Source: Pectobacterium carotovorum
GTDB taxonomy: Bacteria > Pseudomonadota > Gammaproteobacteria > Enterobacterales > Enterobacteriaceae
Assembly (NCBI RefSeq): GCF_033898505.1
Contig: NZ_JAXAFK010000001.1
Coordinates: 1,922,001-1,986,000, forward strand
DNA length: 64,000 nucleotides
Direction of reading: 5' to 3'
The notes under the pieces were generated by a model that saw nothing but the letters and a program-made list of their open reading frames with translations, was not told where the DNA came from and did not search any database. The translations under genes and the position numbers were made by a program. Positions 38,548-48,333 of this stretch are shown piece after piece. The first letter of the stretch is position 1. The number at the start of each line of letters is the position of its first letter.

Positions 38548-40050
38548 TTAAAAAGGGTTATGACTCGGCCGCAGACGCGCACGCGCCACCGCCGTTCGCC
38601 ACTGTTGATAGCTCTCCAAAACGCCGTGATTGGTCGTCGACGGTTCGATGACTTCCACTTCTCTGGGCAGCGCGGCGATCTGTTCGTTGTGCTCCCACCA
38701 CCCCAGCATTTTTCCGCCCAGATACGCCGCTCCCAGTGCAGACACTTCTGCGTTATGGTTGCGAATCAACGGGCGCTGCAAGAGGTCAGCCTGAAACTGC
38801 ATCAGCCAGCGATTTTGCGTCGCGCCGCCGTCCACGCGCAATGCGGGTAATGCGGCCTGCGACGCCTGTTCCATCGCGAAAAAGACATCAGCAATCTGAT
38901 ACGCAATGGCTTCCAGCCCTGCACGGGCGATGATGGCAGGCGTGGTGGCATCGCATAAGCCGCACAGCAGACCGCGCGCTTGTACATCCCAATAGGGCGC
39001 GCCCAGCCCGGATAAGGCAGGAACAAAAAAGACGCCCTGAGTAGACTCGGCGCTGAGCGCCAGCTCGGTAAGTTGCGTAACAGAAGGGACGCCCAGCATC
39101 TGACCAATCCAGGCAAATCCCGAACCGGTGTGGGTAATGTTGCCTTCCAGTGCGTAGCGCAGTTCGCCATCGTGCCAGGCAATCGTGGTGCTAAGCCCCG
39201 CAGCGTGCTGATGCGGCGTATTGATGGTAGTCATCAGCGACGAACCGGTGCCGTAGGTCGCCTTGATTTCACCGCTTTGAGTGATGCCCTGCCCATACAG
39301 CGCCGCATGAGAATCGCCAATCAGCGCCACAATTGGTACGCCAGCGGCAAGTCCACTGATACCCGTCACGCCAGTGTGACCGTGTAACGCCGAGGACGGC
39401 GTAACGGCCGGCAGGCACACGCTGGGAATACCGAACAGCGCCAGCAGATCTTCATCCCAGCAGCCGCGGTGGATATTGAACAATTGCGTTCTCGCCGCGT
39501 TGGAATAGTCGGTGGAATATGCCCGTCCACAGCTAAACTGCCAGTTAAGCCAGCAATCCACCGTTCCGATGCACAGCTCCCCCTGCATCGCCCGGGCGAC
39601 ACCGTCCGGCAGTTCCGCCAACATGGCGTGCAGTTTGGCGGCGGGAAAAAGTGGATCGACCTGTAGCCCGGTGCGGGATTCGATCAGACGCGCCTCTGCA
39701 CTGCACTGCAATGCCTGACAGAATTTCTCGGCGCGGCGATCCTGCCAACTGACCAGCGGCGTCAGCGGCTTTCCGGTTCGCCTGTCCCAAATCAGTACCG
39801 ACTCACGCTGATTGCTGATCGCCACGCCCACCACCTGAGCCCGGTGTAATGACGACAGGCAGGCTTCTGCCGCCTGACAAACCGCACGCCAAATCGCCAT
39901 CGCGTCCTGCTCGGCTCTGCCCGGCTGCGGGTGCGTCACCTGCAAAGCGACGGACGCTTTAGCCAGAATGTGCCCCCGCTCATCGACGGCAATCGCCTTG
40001 GCGTTCGTCGTCCCTTCATCGATTGCCAAAATAACTGGCGTAAACATCAT
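38548..40050 (-). CDS. aplK: Apulose kinase-type FGGY carbohydrate kinase
   Basis: A 500-residue FGGY kinase. N-terminal phosphate motif AIDEGTTNAKAIAVDERG, middle GTGSSLMTTIN, and FGGY signature region GLEAIAYQIADVFFAMEQ followed by RVDGGATQNRWLMQFQADLL. In the apiose pathway it phosphorylates apulose to apulose 4-phosphate. The start codon pair ATGATG (40050 or 40047) overlaps the stop of the transketolase C-terminal gene and follows GGGAGG; the second ATG has the better spacing. About 100 bases separate its end from the apsI start; they hold a copy of one MITE end. Confidence 0.78.
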   Translation of the reverse strand: MMFTPVILAIDEGTTNAKAIAVDERGHILAKASVALQVTHPQPGRAEQDAMAIWRAVCQAAEACLSSLHRAQVVGVAISNQRESVLIWDRRTGKPLTPLVSWQDRRAEKFCQALQCSAEARLIESRTGLQVDPLFPAAKLHAMLAELPDGVARAMQGELCIGTVDCWLNWQFSCGRAYSTDYSNAARTQLFNIHRGCWDEDLLALFGIPSVCLPAVTPSSALHGHTGVTGISGLAAGVPIVALIGDSHAALYGQGITQSGEIKATYGTGSSLMTTINTPHQHAAGLSTTIAWHDGELRYALEGNITHTGSGFAWIGQMLGVPSVTQLTELALSAESTQGVFFVPALSGLGAPYWDVQARGLLCGLCDATTPAIIARAGLEAIAYQIADVFFAMEQASQAALPALRVDGGATQNRWLMQFQADLLQRPLIRNHNAEVSALGAAYLGGKMLGWWEHNEQIAALPREVEVIEPSTTNHGVLESYQQWRTAVARARLRPSHNPF

Positions 40051-40994
40051 CAGCCTCCCGGACAAAGACGCAGTGCTGCGTTGACAATGCCCGTCGCGTC
40101 CAGCCCGTGATGCGCACGCATCGCGCTCCGATCGGCGGCAATCGCGTATTGACCATCGGGAATCCCCAACCGCACAAGAGGAATTCCGCTGCCCGCTTCC
40201 GCCAGCACTTCCGCTACCAGACTGCCTGCACCGCCGTTGACGTTATGTTCTTCTACTGTGATGACTCGAGGAGTTTCACTTAGAATTTCAAGCAATTGCT
40301 GAGTATTGCATGGGCGGATAGAGGAAAGATTAACCACCGTAGCGGAAAGCCCTTTTTCTGCTAATAATTCAGCCGCCGTCACAATTTCATGCACGGTCGA
40401 CCCTAGCCCGACCAGCGCAATATCGCAGCCTTTGCGCAGCACATCGATCTGCCCTGGCACAAAGCGATACTGCTCATCATGCAAGGCAGGCAGCGGTTTA
40501 CCATCGAGGCGGATATAGACTGGCCCCTGATGTTCAAATGCATAATCGATAATCTGGCGGCACTCTTCCGGACTGGACGGCGCATAGATCTCAATATTGC
40601 CAAACCCTCTCAGTACCGCGATGTCGTCAATGCTGTGGTGCGTGCTGGCGAGCGGGCCATAGCTACAGCCGGCATTGAGTCCAAACAACTTAACGTTGCT
40701 GTTGTTGTAGCAGACGTCGACTTTGAGCTGCTCATTCGCACGGGAGATCAAGAACGGCGCCGCGTTACAGGTCACTGCAATCTTGCCGCCGATGGACAAC
40801 CCCACCGCCGTCCCCACCATGCTTTGCTCTGCAATTCCCACGTTGACGATGCGGTCAGGGAAACGCTGTATGAAAGGCGAAATCTTCGCCGTTGAGCTTG
40901 AATCCGCCAACACCGGGACGACATCAATCCCCTGTTCGACGGCCTTGATGAACTGCTCGACCATGACGGTTGCCAGATGCTCTGCGTTACTCAT
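40050..40994 (-). CDS. aplB: Transketolase C-terminal subunit (apulose-4-phosphate type)
   Basis: A 314-residue protein with the pyrimidine-binding domain (catalytic Glu in NVGIAEQSMVGTAVG) and the C-terminal domain of transketolase (VITVEEHNVNGGAGSLVAEVL). Split transketolases need both subunits. In the apiose pathway this pair transfers the ketol group of apulose 4-phosphate. It overlaps the N-terminal subunit gene by eight bases (ATGAGTAA), which favours equal production of both subunits. Which subunit carries the letter A or B is from memory. Confidence 0.77.
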   Translation of the reverse strand: MSNAEHLATVMVEQFIKAVEQGIDVVPVLADSSSTAKISPFIQRFPDRIVNVGIAEQSMVGTAVGLSIGGKIAVTCNAAPFLISRANEQLKVDVCYNNSNVKLFGLNAGCSYGPLASTHHSIDDIAVLRGFGNIEIYAPSSPEECRQIIDYAFEHQGPVYIRLDGKPLPALHDEQYRFVPGQIDVLRKGCDIALVGLGSTVHEIVTAAELLAEKGLSATVVNLSSIRPCNTQQLLEILSETPRVITVEEHNVNGGAGSLVAEVLAEAGSGIPLVRLGIPDGQYAIAADRSAMRAHHGLDATGIVNAALRLCPGG

Positions 40995-41817
40995 CTTTTA
41001 ATTCCTCCAACGCCAGTGCAATTTCCTCGCCTTTCGGCACCCGGTGGTGCCACTCAGCCCGCCCCTGAATAAACGACACGCCTGCGCCTTTTTCCGTATT
41101 TGCAATCACCACATTCGGCTTGCCGTTGCGCGGTAGGTTCTCCAGCGTTTCCACTACCGAGTGCATGTCATTCCCCGCACACTCCGTGACCTGTAAGCCA
41201 AAGGCCTGCCACTTCTCCGCCAGCGGATCGGTGTTCATGATGGAACGCGTCGGCCCGGCCAGTTGCAGCTTGTTCTTGTCGTTGATGATGATCAGGTTAT
41301 CCAGTTGGTAATGCGCCGCCGCTAGCGCCGCTTCCCAATTGCTGCCTTCCGCCAGTTCACCATCGCCCGTCAGAACGAACACCCGACGCGGGCTGTTATC
41401 GCGCTTCGCCGCCAGTGCAATGCCGACAGCAACTGGCAACCCGTGCCCGAGCGCACCGGTGTTCAGTTCAATCCCCGGCGTCTTGTGCTTGACTGGATGC
41501 CCCGGCAAATGCGAATCAGGGTGCTGATAGGTCGCCAGCCACGATTCTGGGAAATAGCCTGCTTCCGCCAGACAGCAGTAATAGCCGCCGACCGCATGAC
41601 CTTTTGACTGGATGTAAATATCCCGCTGCGGATCCTGAAGGCGATCCGGCGCACAGTTCAAAATGCGAAAATACAGCGCCGTCAGAATCTCGACCTGTGA
41701 CAGGTCGGCCCCCGTATGCCCGCCAGCCGGGCTATTGGCATTCAGATGAATAATGCGGCGACGAATGGCGCGGGCTTTGTGCGTCAGCGCCTCCACCGAC
41801 AAGGAGTACGGATTCAT
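40987..41817 (-). CDS. aplA: Transketolase N-terminal subunit (apulose-4-phosphate type)
   Basis: A 276-residue protein with the thiamine-diphosphate binding domain. GDGELAEGSNWEAALAA to IIINDKNKLQ is the GDG...N cofactor motif, and the ALGHGLPVAVG and KGHAVGGYYCCLAEAGYF stretches are transketolase-like. It pairs with the following gene. It is the first gene of the catabolic unit; a 196-base gap with its own promoter and operator-like repeats separates it from the transporter genes. GAGGTGAGGT lies directly before the ATG. Confidence 0.77.
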   Translation of the reverse strand: MNPYSLSVEALTHKARAIRRRIIHLNANSPAGGHTGADLSQVEILTALYFRILNCAPDRLQDPQRDIYIQSKGHAVGGYYCCLAEAGYFPESWLATYQHPDSHLPGHPVKHKTPGIELNTGALGHGLPVAVGIALAAKRDNSPRRVFVLTGDGELAEGSNWEAALAAAHYQLDNLIIINDKNKLQLAGPTRSIMNTDPLAEKWQAFGLQVTECAGNDMHSVVETLENLPRNGKPNVVIANTEKGAGVSFIQGRAEWHHRVPKGEEIALALEELKDE

Positions 41818-41829
41818 ACCTCACCTCAC

Positions 41830-41864
41830 TTGAATTTTTACTCAAAAACGAATATTTATTCATA
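41830..41864 (-). promoter_or_regulatory. Paired operator-like repeats over the aplA promoter
   Basis: TTGAATTTTTACTCAA (41830-41845) and ACGAATATTTATTCAT (41848-41863), 18 bp centre to centre. The second overlaps a possible -10 TATGAA (41859-41864 on minus), which sits 18 bp from a -35 TTGAAC (41883-41888). The pair resembles, in sequence and spacing, the two perfect inverted repeats before the binding-protein gene at 46299-46332. Confidence 0.6.
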
Positions 41865-41953
41865 ACGAATCAAAAAAATTGCGTTCAAATCGGGCCTCGG
41901 TATACCTACCGATATCATTCCCACCGCGACTCAACGCCCCTTGCTGTTTACCA

Positions 41954-42003
41954 TTAACGGCTATTTTATTTACACTTAACGGCTATTTACGCTTAACAGT
42001 ATT
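41954..42003. repeat. Short direct repeats downstream of the permease gene
   Basis: TTAACGGCTATTT occurs at 41954-41966 and 41976-41988, with a degenerate third copy TTAACAGTATT at 41993. They lie between the permease stop and the aplA promoter. Function unknown. Confidence 0.5.
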
Positions 42004-42013
42004 GCCCCTTCAC

Positions 42014-43111
42014 TTATGTCCCTTCCGCGGCGGCCTTCTGTGACACAATGGCGGCCTTGTGCTGCATACGGTTTTGCATCTGGTCGATAATGACCGCCAC
42101 AATGATGACGATGCCTTTAATCACCATCTGCCAGAACTCACTTACGCCCATCATCACCAGCCCGTCGGCAAGAATCCCGATGACAAACGCGCCAATCAGC
42201 GTGCCCAGAATCGTACCGCGTCCGCCAGCCAGCGACGTTCCGCCGAGCACAACGGCAGCGATCGCATTCATTTCAAAGGCGGTGCCCGTTGCCGGATGGC
42301 TGGCGACCAGTTGAGAGGACACCACGATGCCCGCGATAGCCGCACAGAAGCCGGAAATGGTGTAAACCCAGACTTTGACCTGACGCACTTTGACGCCGGA
42401 AAGTTCAGCGGCCCGTTCGTTGTCACCAATCGCATAGACATGACGGCCAAACGGCAGGCGACGCGCCACGTAGGCAATCACCACGGCCAGCACCAGCATC
42501 AACCAGATAGCCAGCGGTAAGCCCAGGATCGTGGCGGAGCCAATCAGCTCAAAACCCGTGTTGCCCAACTGCGGGTTACCACCCAAGCCGGGGAACGTCT
42601 CTCCACCGGAAATCAGCATCGATGCCCCACGCACGATGTACATCGTTCCGAGCGTGCAGATAAAGGGCGCAACGTTATACCGCGTGATGATCCAACCGTT
42701 AATGGCACCGATGAGCGCACCTATCAGCAGCACAACGGGGACAATGACCCACACGCTGGGGAAAATCGCGACGCCGAACATCGGTAGCACAATTCCCTGG
42801 GTAATCATGTAGCCCGCCACCATGCCACACAGCCCTAACGTGGCACCGATTGACAGGTCAATCCCAGCGGTAATGATGACAAACGTGATCCCCAGTGCCA
42901 GAAACGCATTGATGGCAATGTGCTTCACCATAATGATCAGACTGCCCGTGGCCAAAAATCCGGGTACCGTGAAGGCAAAGAACCCGAGAATCAGGAACAG
43001 CGCGATAAACGTGCGCAGCCTGAGAATCAACAGCAGGATGCTCTCTCGTGAGCGTACAAACTTACCCGGTGAGAGCGCGCCTGACGCCGCCGGAAGGTGA
43101 GTCGTTTTCAT
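42014..43111 (-). CDS. Sugar ABC transporter permease (RbsC-like)
   Basis: A 365-residue inner-membrane permease of the BPD_transp_2 family with about nine helices. GIDLSIGATLGLCGMVAG and AIAAVVLGGTSLAGGRGTI are the RbsC-type signatures. It begins two bases after the stop of the ATPase gene. An upstream in-frame Met at 43171 lies inside the ATPase gene and is not used. It should form the channel for the sugar used by the linked isomerase and kinase. Confidence 0.9.
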   Translation of the reverse strand: MKTTHLPAASGALSPGKFVRSRESILLLILRLRTFIALFLILGFFAFTVPGFLATGSLIIMVKHIAINAFLALGITFVIITAGIDLSIGATLGLCGMVAGYMITQGIVLPMFGVAIFPSVWVIVPVVLLIGALIGAINGWIITRYNVAPFICTLGTMYIVRGASMLISGGETFPGLGGNPQLGNTGFELIGSATILGLPLAIWLMLVLAVVIAYVARRLPFGRHVYAIGDNERAAELSGVKVRQVKVWVYTISGFCAAIAGIVVSSQLVASHPATGTAFEMNAIAAVVLGGTSLAGGRGTILGTLIGAFVIGILADGLVMMGVSEFWQMVIKGIVIIVAVIIDQMQNRMQHKAAIVSQKAAAEGT

Positions 43112-43112
43112 G

Positions 43113-44669
43113 TCAGAACCCTTGTGCACTTGCCGAAACCAATGCCGACTCGCTGGCCGACTGACGCACAATATTCGCCGTCAGCTTGCCATTCGACATC
43201 ACCAAAATACGGTCCGATACCGCCATAATTTCTTTCAGATCCGAGGTGGAAAACAGCACACCGATGCCCTGTTCAGACAGCCCGACCATCATTTCAAATA
43301 CGTCGGCTTTGGCACCTACATCGATGCCCCGCGTCGGTTCGTCCAGCAGCAGTACCTTGGGGCTGGTCAGTAACGAGCGGCCAATCACCACTTTTTGCTG
43401 GTTGCCGCCGCTGAGCGCCTGAATTTCTACCTCGGGCGAAGAGACTTTGATCGCCAGTTGCCCAATCGTGCTGGCAACCACCTCCTGCTCCTGCTGCTGG
43501 AAGATCGCCATGCCGTATTTCAGCCGCCGCCACAGGCTGGCGATGGTGAGATTGGAGGCTACCGACGACAGCGGAAAGATACCGGTTTTCTTGCGATCTT
43601 CCGGCACCAGACTCATGCCCATACGAATGCGCTGCGCGGTAGAAAGCCGCGGGTTCACCGGTTTGCTATCGAGATAAATCTTGCCCAGATAATCATTCTG
43701 AATACCCAGCAGACACTCGAAGAGTTCCGTGCGACCCGCCCCCATCAGCCCATAAATGCCAACGATTTCCCCTTCACGCACCATCAGCGACACATCATTA
43801 ACCACCTGATGCCCGGCATCATTGAGGCAGGTAAGGTGTTCCGCTTCCAACACGGGCGAGCCAAACGTTCTGCCCGGATGTAGGAAGCTAGTGACAGGGT
43901 CACCGCCGAGCATTTCCCGCACGATCCACGGTACGTCGATGTCGCTGACGGCCGCTTCCGCCTGAAAACACCCGTCGCGCAGGATGGTGATGTAGTCACC
44001 AATCGCCATCAGCTCTTCCAGCCGGTGTGAAATATAGATAATGGAAACATTCTGGCGGGTCAGTTCGCGGATCACGCGAAACAGAATCTCTACCTCAGTT
44101 TTGCTCAGCGCAGAGGTGGGTTCGTCCAGAATAAGAATGTCGGCCTGATCAGCCAGCGCCTTGGCGATTTCCACCAGTTGCTGCTGGCCGACTTTCAGGC
44201 TGGCAACCTCGGTACGTGGTGAAATATCCTGATCGAGACGCGCCATCAGCTCCGCTGCAATCCGCTCCTGCGCCAGATAGTCGATAGGCGCAACGCCCTT
44301 TTGCAGCTCCCGCCCCAGGAAGATGTTCTCCGCCACGCTCAGGTTCTCGGATAAGTTAAGTTCCTGATGCACCATGCCGATGCCTTTTGCCGCCGCATCA
44401 CGCGTATCCGCGATGCGCACCGCTTCGCCATTCAGCAGAATCTGGCCGGACGTCGGCTGCTGCACACCGGCCAGAATCTTCATCAGCGTCGATTTACCCG
44501 CGCCGTTTTCCCCGATAATCACGTTAACCTTGCCGCGATAAACGTTGTAATCGACGTTATCCAGCGCCTTGGTACCGGGAAACAGCATGGTAATGCCACG
44601 GGTCGCCATGACGATATCGGGTCGGTTCACTGCATTTGATTGCAGAGAAGCGTCTGGTTTTTCCATCAT
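43113..44669 (-). CDS. Sugar ABC transporter ATP-binding protein (RbsA-like)
   Basis: A 518-residue tandem ABC ATPase. The first domain has Walker A GENGAGKST, signature LKVGQQQLVEIAKAL and Walker B LILDEPTSAL. The second has a degenerate Walker A (YGLMGAGRTELFE) and signature LSGGNQQKV, as usual in the RbsA/MglA group. Its ATG overlaps the stop of the DUF2291 gene (ATGA). Confidence 0.92.
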   Translation of the reverse strand: MMEKPDASLQSNAVNRPDIVMATRGITMLFPGTKALDNVDYNVYRGKVNVIIGENGAGKSTLMKILAGVQQPTSGQILLNGEAVRIADTRDAAAKGIGMVHQELNLSENLSVAENIFLGRELQKGVAPIDYLAQERIAAELMARLDQDISPRTEVASLKVGQQQLVEIAKALADQADILILDEPTSALSKTEVEILFRVIRELTRQNVSIIYISHRLEELMAIGDYITILRDGCFQAEAAVSDIDVPWIVREMLGGDPVTSFLHPGRTFGSPVLEAEHLTCLNDAGHQVVNDVSLMVREGEIVGIYGLMGAGRTELFECLLGIQNDYLGKIYLDSKPVNPRLSTAQRIRMGMSLVPEDRKKTGIFPLSSVASNLTIASLWRRLKYGMAIFQQQEQEVVASTIGQLAIKVSSPEVEIQALSGGNQQKVVIGRSLLTSPKVLLLDEPTRGIDVGAKADVFEMMVGLSEQGIGVLFSTSDLKEIMAVSDRILVMSNGKLTANIVRQSASESALVSASAQGF

Positions 44670-45298
44670 TGCGCCCCTCCGCCGCTCGTTTCGGTCAGGT
44701 TTAGCGTCATCGGCACCGCTTCGCTGATGCCCTGTTTCGTTATCACCAGCGCCGCCAGTACGTTGACCGGTTTACCCTGCACACCCGCTTCCAGCGCCGG
44801 CAACGATGCGAGGGCTTTGTTATTCAGCGCACGGGCCAGTTGGGCAAACTGCACCTGATTTTTGAAATCCTCAAAGCGGATAAACCCAGCCGCATCGCGG
44901 ATGGCATTGCCTTTGACGATCGGTCCGAGCTGAAGCGTGACGGCGTCACCTTGCACATCAAGCATCAATTTCCCTTCACGACTTTCCCGGTCAATCCCGC
45001 TGACCGTGCCCTGAAGCCGGGCGTAGACGGCTTTACGCGCTGAATCCTCCAGCGTTGCCTGCGTTTTCTTCACGTCATCCCAGGACAAAGCCTGCTGCTG
45101 CGCTGTTGGGAGCAGCGTTGGCTGCCATAGCGCTGTCGCGATGTTCTCTGGCGTCATGGTGCTATAGCCCGGCGTGGAGGCTGGATCGACCGGAATGATC
45201 GGTTTACCGTTTTCATCCAGATCGACCACCGTACAGGCCGACAGCAGCAAGGCACCGATCCCAACCCAGCAGGCACGGTATCGTTCATCGAACAGCAT
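44666..45298 (-). CDS. DUF2291-type lipoprotein of sugar transporter operon
   Basis: A 210-residue protein with an N-terminal hydrophobic segment ending in LLLSAC (lipobox, Cys22), so probably a periplasm-facing lipoprotein. It resembles the DUF2291 family, members of which are encoded between binding protein and ATPase genes in Rbs-type sugar operons. The function is not known. Location between the binding protein and ATPase genes, with a four-base overlap to the latter, implies a role in uptake. Confidence 0.75.
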   Translation of the reverse strand: MLFDERYRACWVGIGALLLSACTVVDLDENGKPIIPVDPASTPGYSTMTPENIATALWQPTLLPTAQQQALSWDDVKKTQATLEDSARKAVYARLQGTVSGIDRESREGKLMLDVQGDAVTLQLGPIVKGNAIRDAAGFIRFEDFKNQVQFAQLARALNNKALASLPALEAGVQGKPVNVLAALVITKQGISEAVPMTLNLTETSGGGAQ

Positions 45299-45342
45299 AA
45301 CGACTCCTTTATCAGCAGGAGCTGACGCTCCTGTGGCCTTAA

Positions 45343-46404
<1,062 letters not shown>

Positions 46405-46465
46405 TTACATTTTGCGCGAGGCGATAGCGGCAAGAACCGGGAAAAAACAGAGGCGAGAGGAATTT

Positions 46466-46489
46466 TTGCCGTTGCATCAGCAACGGCAA
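46466..46489. repeat. Perfect hairpin TTGCCGTTGC/GCAACGGCAA
   Basis: Ten-base-pair perfect stem with loop ATCA, between the pgpB terminator and the transporter promoter. No T-run on either strand in terminator position. Role unknown. Confidence 0.5.
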
Positions 46490-46517
46490 CCAGGCGACGA
46501 ACAAGGAGACGCGACAT

Positions 46518-46546
46518 AAAAAATGCGGATGACTTATGACATCCGC
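46518..46546 (-). terminator. pgpB terminator
   Basis: Stem GCGGATG/CATCCGC at 46525-46531 and 46540-46546, followed on the minus strand by ATTTTTTAT. Separates pgpB from the sugar locus. Confidence 0.88.
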
Positions 46547-46600
46547 AGGGTACGCGCTACAGGGGAATATCTATGGGATATAGGAACAACAACTCAACGA

Positions 46601-47377
46601 CTACGAGGATTTATTTTCGGCGGCATCCTCCTCCGCCTGTTCTTTAATTTCTTCATACTGGAGCGAGAGCGGACCACACCAGCGCTGCGCCAGCCAACTG
46701 GCGACCACCACCAGCAACCAGCTAATTAATGTCGCCACCACCAGGTCCTGCGGCCAATGCATGCCGAGCACCAGACGGCTACCCATAACGCCGCTGGCCC
46801 ACAGCATCAGGATCACCACCGTTTTATAATGCCGACGCGCCCACAGCAACCCAACACCCAGCAGTGCCCAGGTTGCAGCAAACATGGTATGCCCAGAAGG
46901 GAAAGCAAAGCCGGTTTCAAACTGCCAGTGGCTGCGCAGCCATTGCGGAATCTGTGTTTGATCCTGCAACTGCGTTTTCACCAGTTCCGAACGTTCCTTG
47001 CGCGGCAGCGAATAGAAATAGCTGTCGTCCACCTGATGATTTTTCTCCAGCCAGACGACATAGGGCCGAGATTCCTGCACCCACTCTTTAATGACCGATT
47101 TAATGCCCTGCCCAATCAGTACCGTAATCGCCATAATGACTAACAGACCGAGGGCGGGCTTCAGACGAAAACGCAGGCACCAGAGAAACCAGATGCTCAG
47201 CACGATGCTGGTCAGAATGCCCCACGGCGACGTCACCGTTTCTGTAATCCAGAAAAGTACGCGTAACCAGAGCCCGTTATACTCCGGTTGCCACTGCCAA
47301 CCGCTCATCCAGATAATCATTGGCATAATCAGTAATAGCGCAGCACCAATGGTTGTTCGTTTGGCAATTTCGTACAT
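46601..47377 (-). CDS. pgpB: Phosphatidylglycerophosphatase B
   Basis: A 258-residue inner-membrane phosphatase of the PAP2 family with about six helices. Catalytic motifs: KSVIKEWVQESRP, FPSGHTMFAA and GSRLVLGMHWPQD. It aligns with E. coli PgpB, which dephosphorylates phosphatidylglycerophosphate and undecaprenyl pyrophosphate. Divergent from ribA. In E. coli pgpB is next to lapA; here the sugar locus separates them. Confidence 0.95.
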   Translation of the reverse strand: MYEIAKRTTIGAALLLIMPMIIWMSGWQWQPEYNGLWLRVLFWITETVTSPWGILTSIVLSIWFLWCLRFRLKPALGLLVIMAITVLIGQGIKSVIKEWVQESRPYVVWLEKNHQVDDSYFYSLPRKERSELVKTQLQDQTQIPQWLRSHWQFETGFAFPSGHTMFAATWALLGVGLLWARRHYKTVVILMLWASGVMGSRLVLGMHWPQDLVVATLISWLLVVVASWLAQRWCGPLSLQYEEIKEQAEEDAAENKSS

Positions 47378-47668
47378 AATTTCTTCCCATAATTCAGTAT
47401 GATGCTTTGCAACAAAACTTTCACAATTCTATCAGAAAATCCGACACGAACTGTCAGTATGGCGTAAAATAGCGCTCAGTTCTGTCAACGAACCTGAAAC
47501 CAGATGACAGTCTGGTGACGTTGTAATTCAATTTTTGTGACGTTCTTAGACAGGCTTTTTTGCTGGTCAAGCGCGATGGGTCGCAGTAGGATTCGCCCCA
47601 GCACTCTTGTTTTTTGGAGGCAGTCTTTTGGGCACAGCTTTTTGGATACAGCATTTTTGGAGAAGAGT

Positions 47669-48262
47669 ATGCAGCTAAAACGGGTGGCGGAAGCCAAGTT
47701 ACCCACCCCGTGGGGCGATTTCCTGATGGTCGGTTTTGAAGAGATTGCCACAGGCCACGATCACCTTGCTCTGGTTTATGGTGATATTTCCGGTTCAGTT
47801 CCCGTACTTGCCCGCGTGCATTCCGAGTGTCTGACAGGGGATGCGTTATTTAGCCTGCGCTGTGACTGCGGTTTCCAGCTTGAAGCGGCACTGAGCCACA
47901 TCGCCGAAGAAGGCCGCGGCGTGCTGTTATACCATCGTCAGGAAGGCCGTAACATTGGGCTGCTCAATAAGATCCGCGCCTATGCGTTGCAGGATTTGGG
48001 AGCCGATACGGTGGAAGCCAACCATCAGCTTGGATTCGCCGCCGACGAGCGTGATTTCACACTGTGTGCCGACATGTTCAAGCTGCTGGACGTTGATGAA
48101 GTTCGCCTGCTGACTAATAACCCGCAGAAAGTGAAAATACTCAACGAAGCAGGGATCAATATCGTTGAGCGCGTGCCATTAATCGTCGGGCGTAACCCGA
48201 AGAATGAGAACTATCTGGCGACCAAAGCCGCCAAAATGGGGCACCTGCTGGATATGAAATAA
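47669..48262 (+). CDS. ribA: GTP cyclohydrolase II
   Basis: First step of riboflavin synthesis from GTP. 197 residues, against 196 in E. coli. Zinc-binding cysteines in [19 protein letters not shown], and [20 protein letters not shown] for GTP binding. The ATG at 47669 follows GGAGAAG; the frame is open upstream to 47537 but that part looks untranslated. No FMN riboswitch fold was recognised in the 290-base pgpB-ribA gap. Confidence 0.96.
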   Translation: MQLKRVAEAKLPTPWGDFLMVGFEEIATGHDHLALVYGDISGSVPVLARVHSECLTGDALFSLRCDCGFQLEAALSHIAEEGRGVLLYHRQEGRNIGLLNKIRAYALQDLGADTVEANHQLGFAADERDFTLCADMFKLLDVDEVRLLTNNPQKVKILNEAGINIVERVPLIVGRNPKNENYLATKAAKMGHLLDMK

Positions 48263-48290
48263 CGATCCCGTTCGCGTCAGGATCGTTTCT
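48261..48290 (+). terminator. ribA terminator
   Basis: Stem AACGATCC/GGATCGTT with an eleven-base loop, followed by TCTTTC, immediately after the ribA stop. Confidence 0.7.
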
Positions 48291-48300
48291 TTCAATGCCT

Positions 48301-48327
48301 ACAGCCGGTTTTTAACCGGCTGTTTTA
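48301..48327. terminator. Bidirectional terminator between ribA and the oppA-like gene
   Basis: Stem ACAGCCGGTT/AACCGGCTGT with loop TTT, followed by TTTATT on the plus strand. Placed between convergent genes. Confidence 0.8.
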
Positions 48328-48333
48328 TTGGGA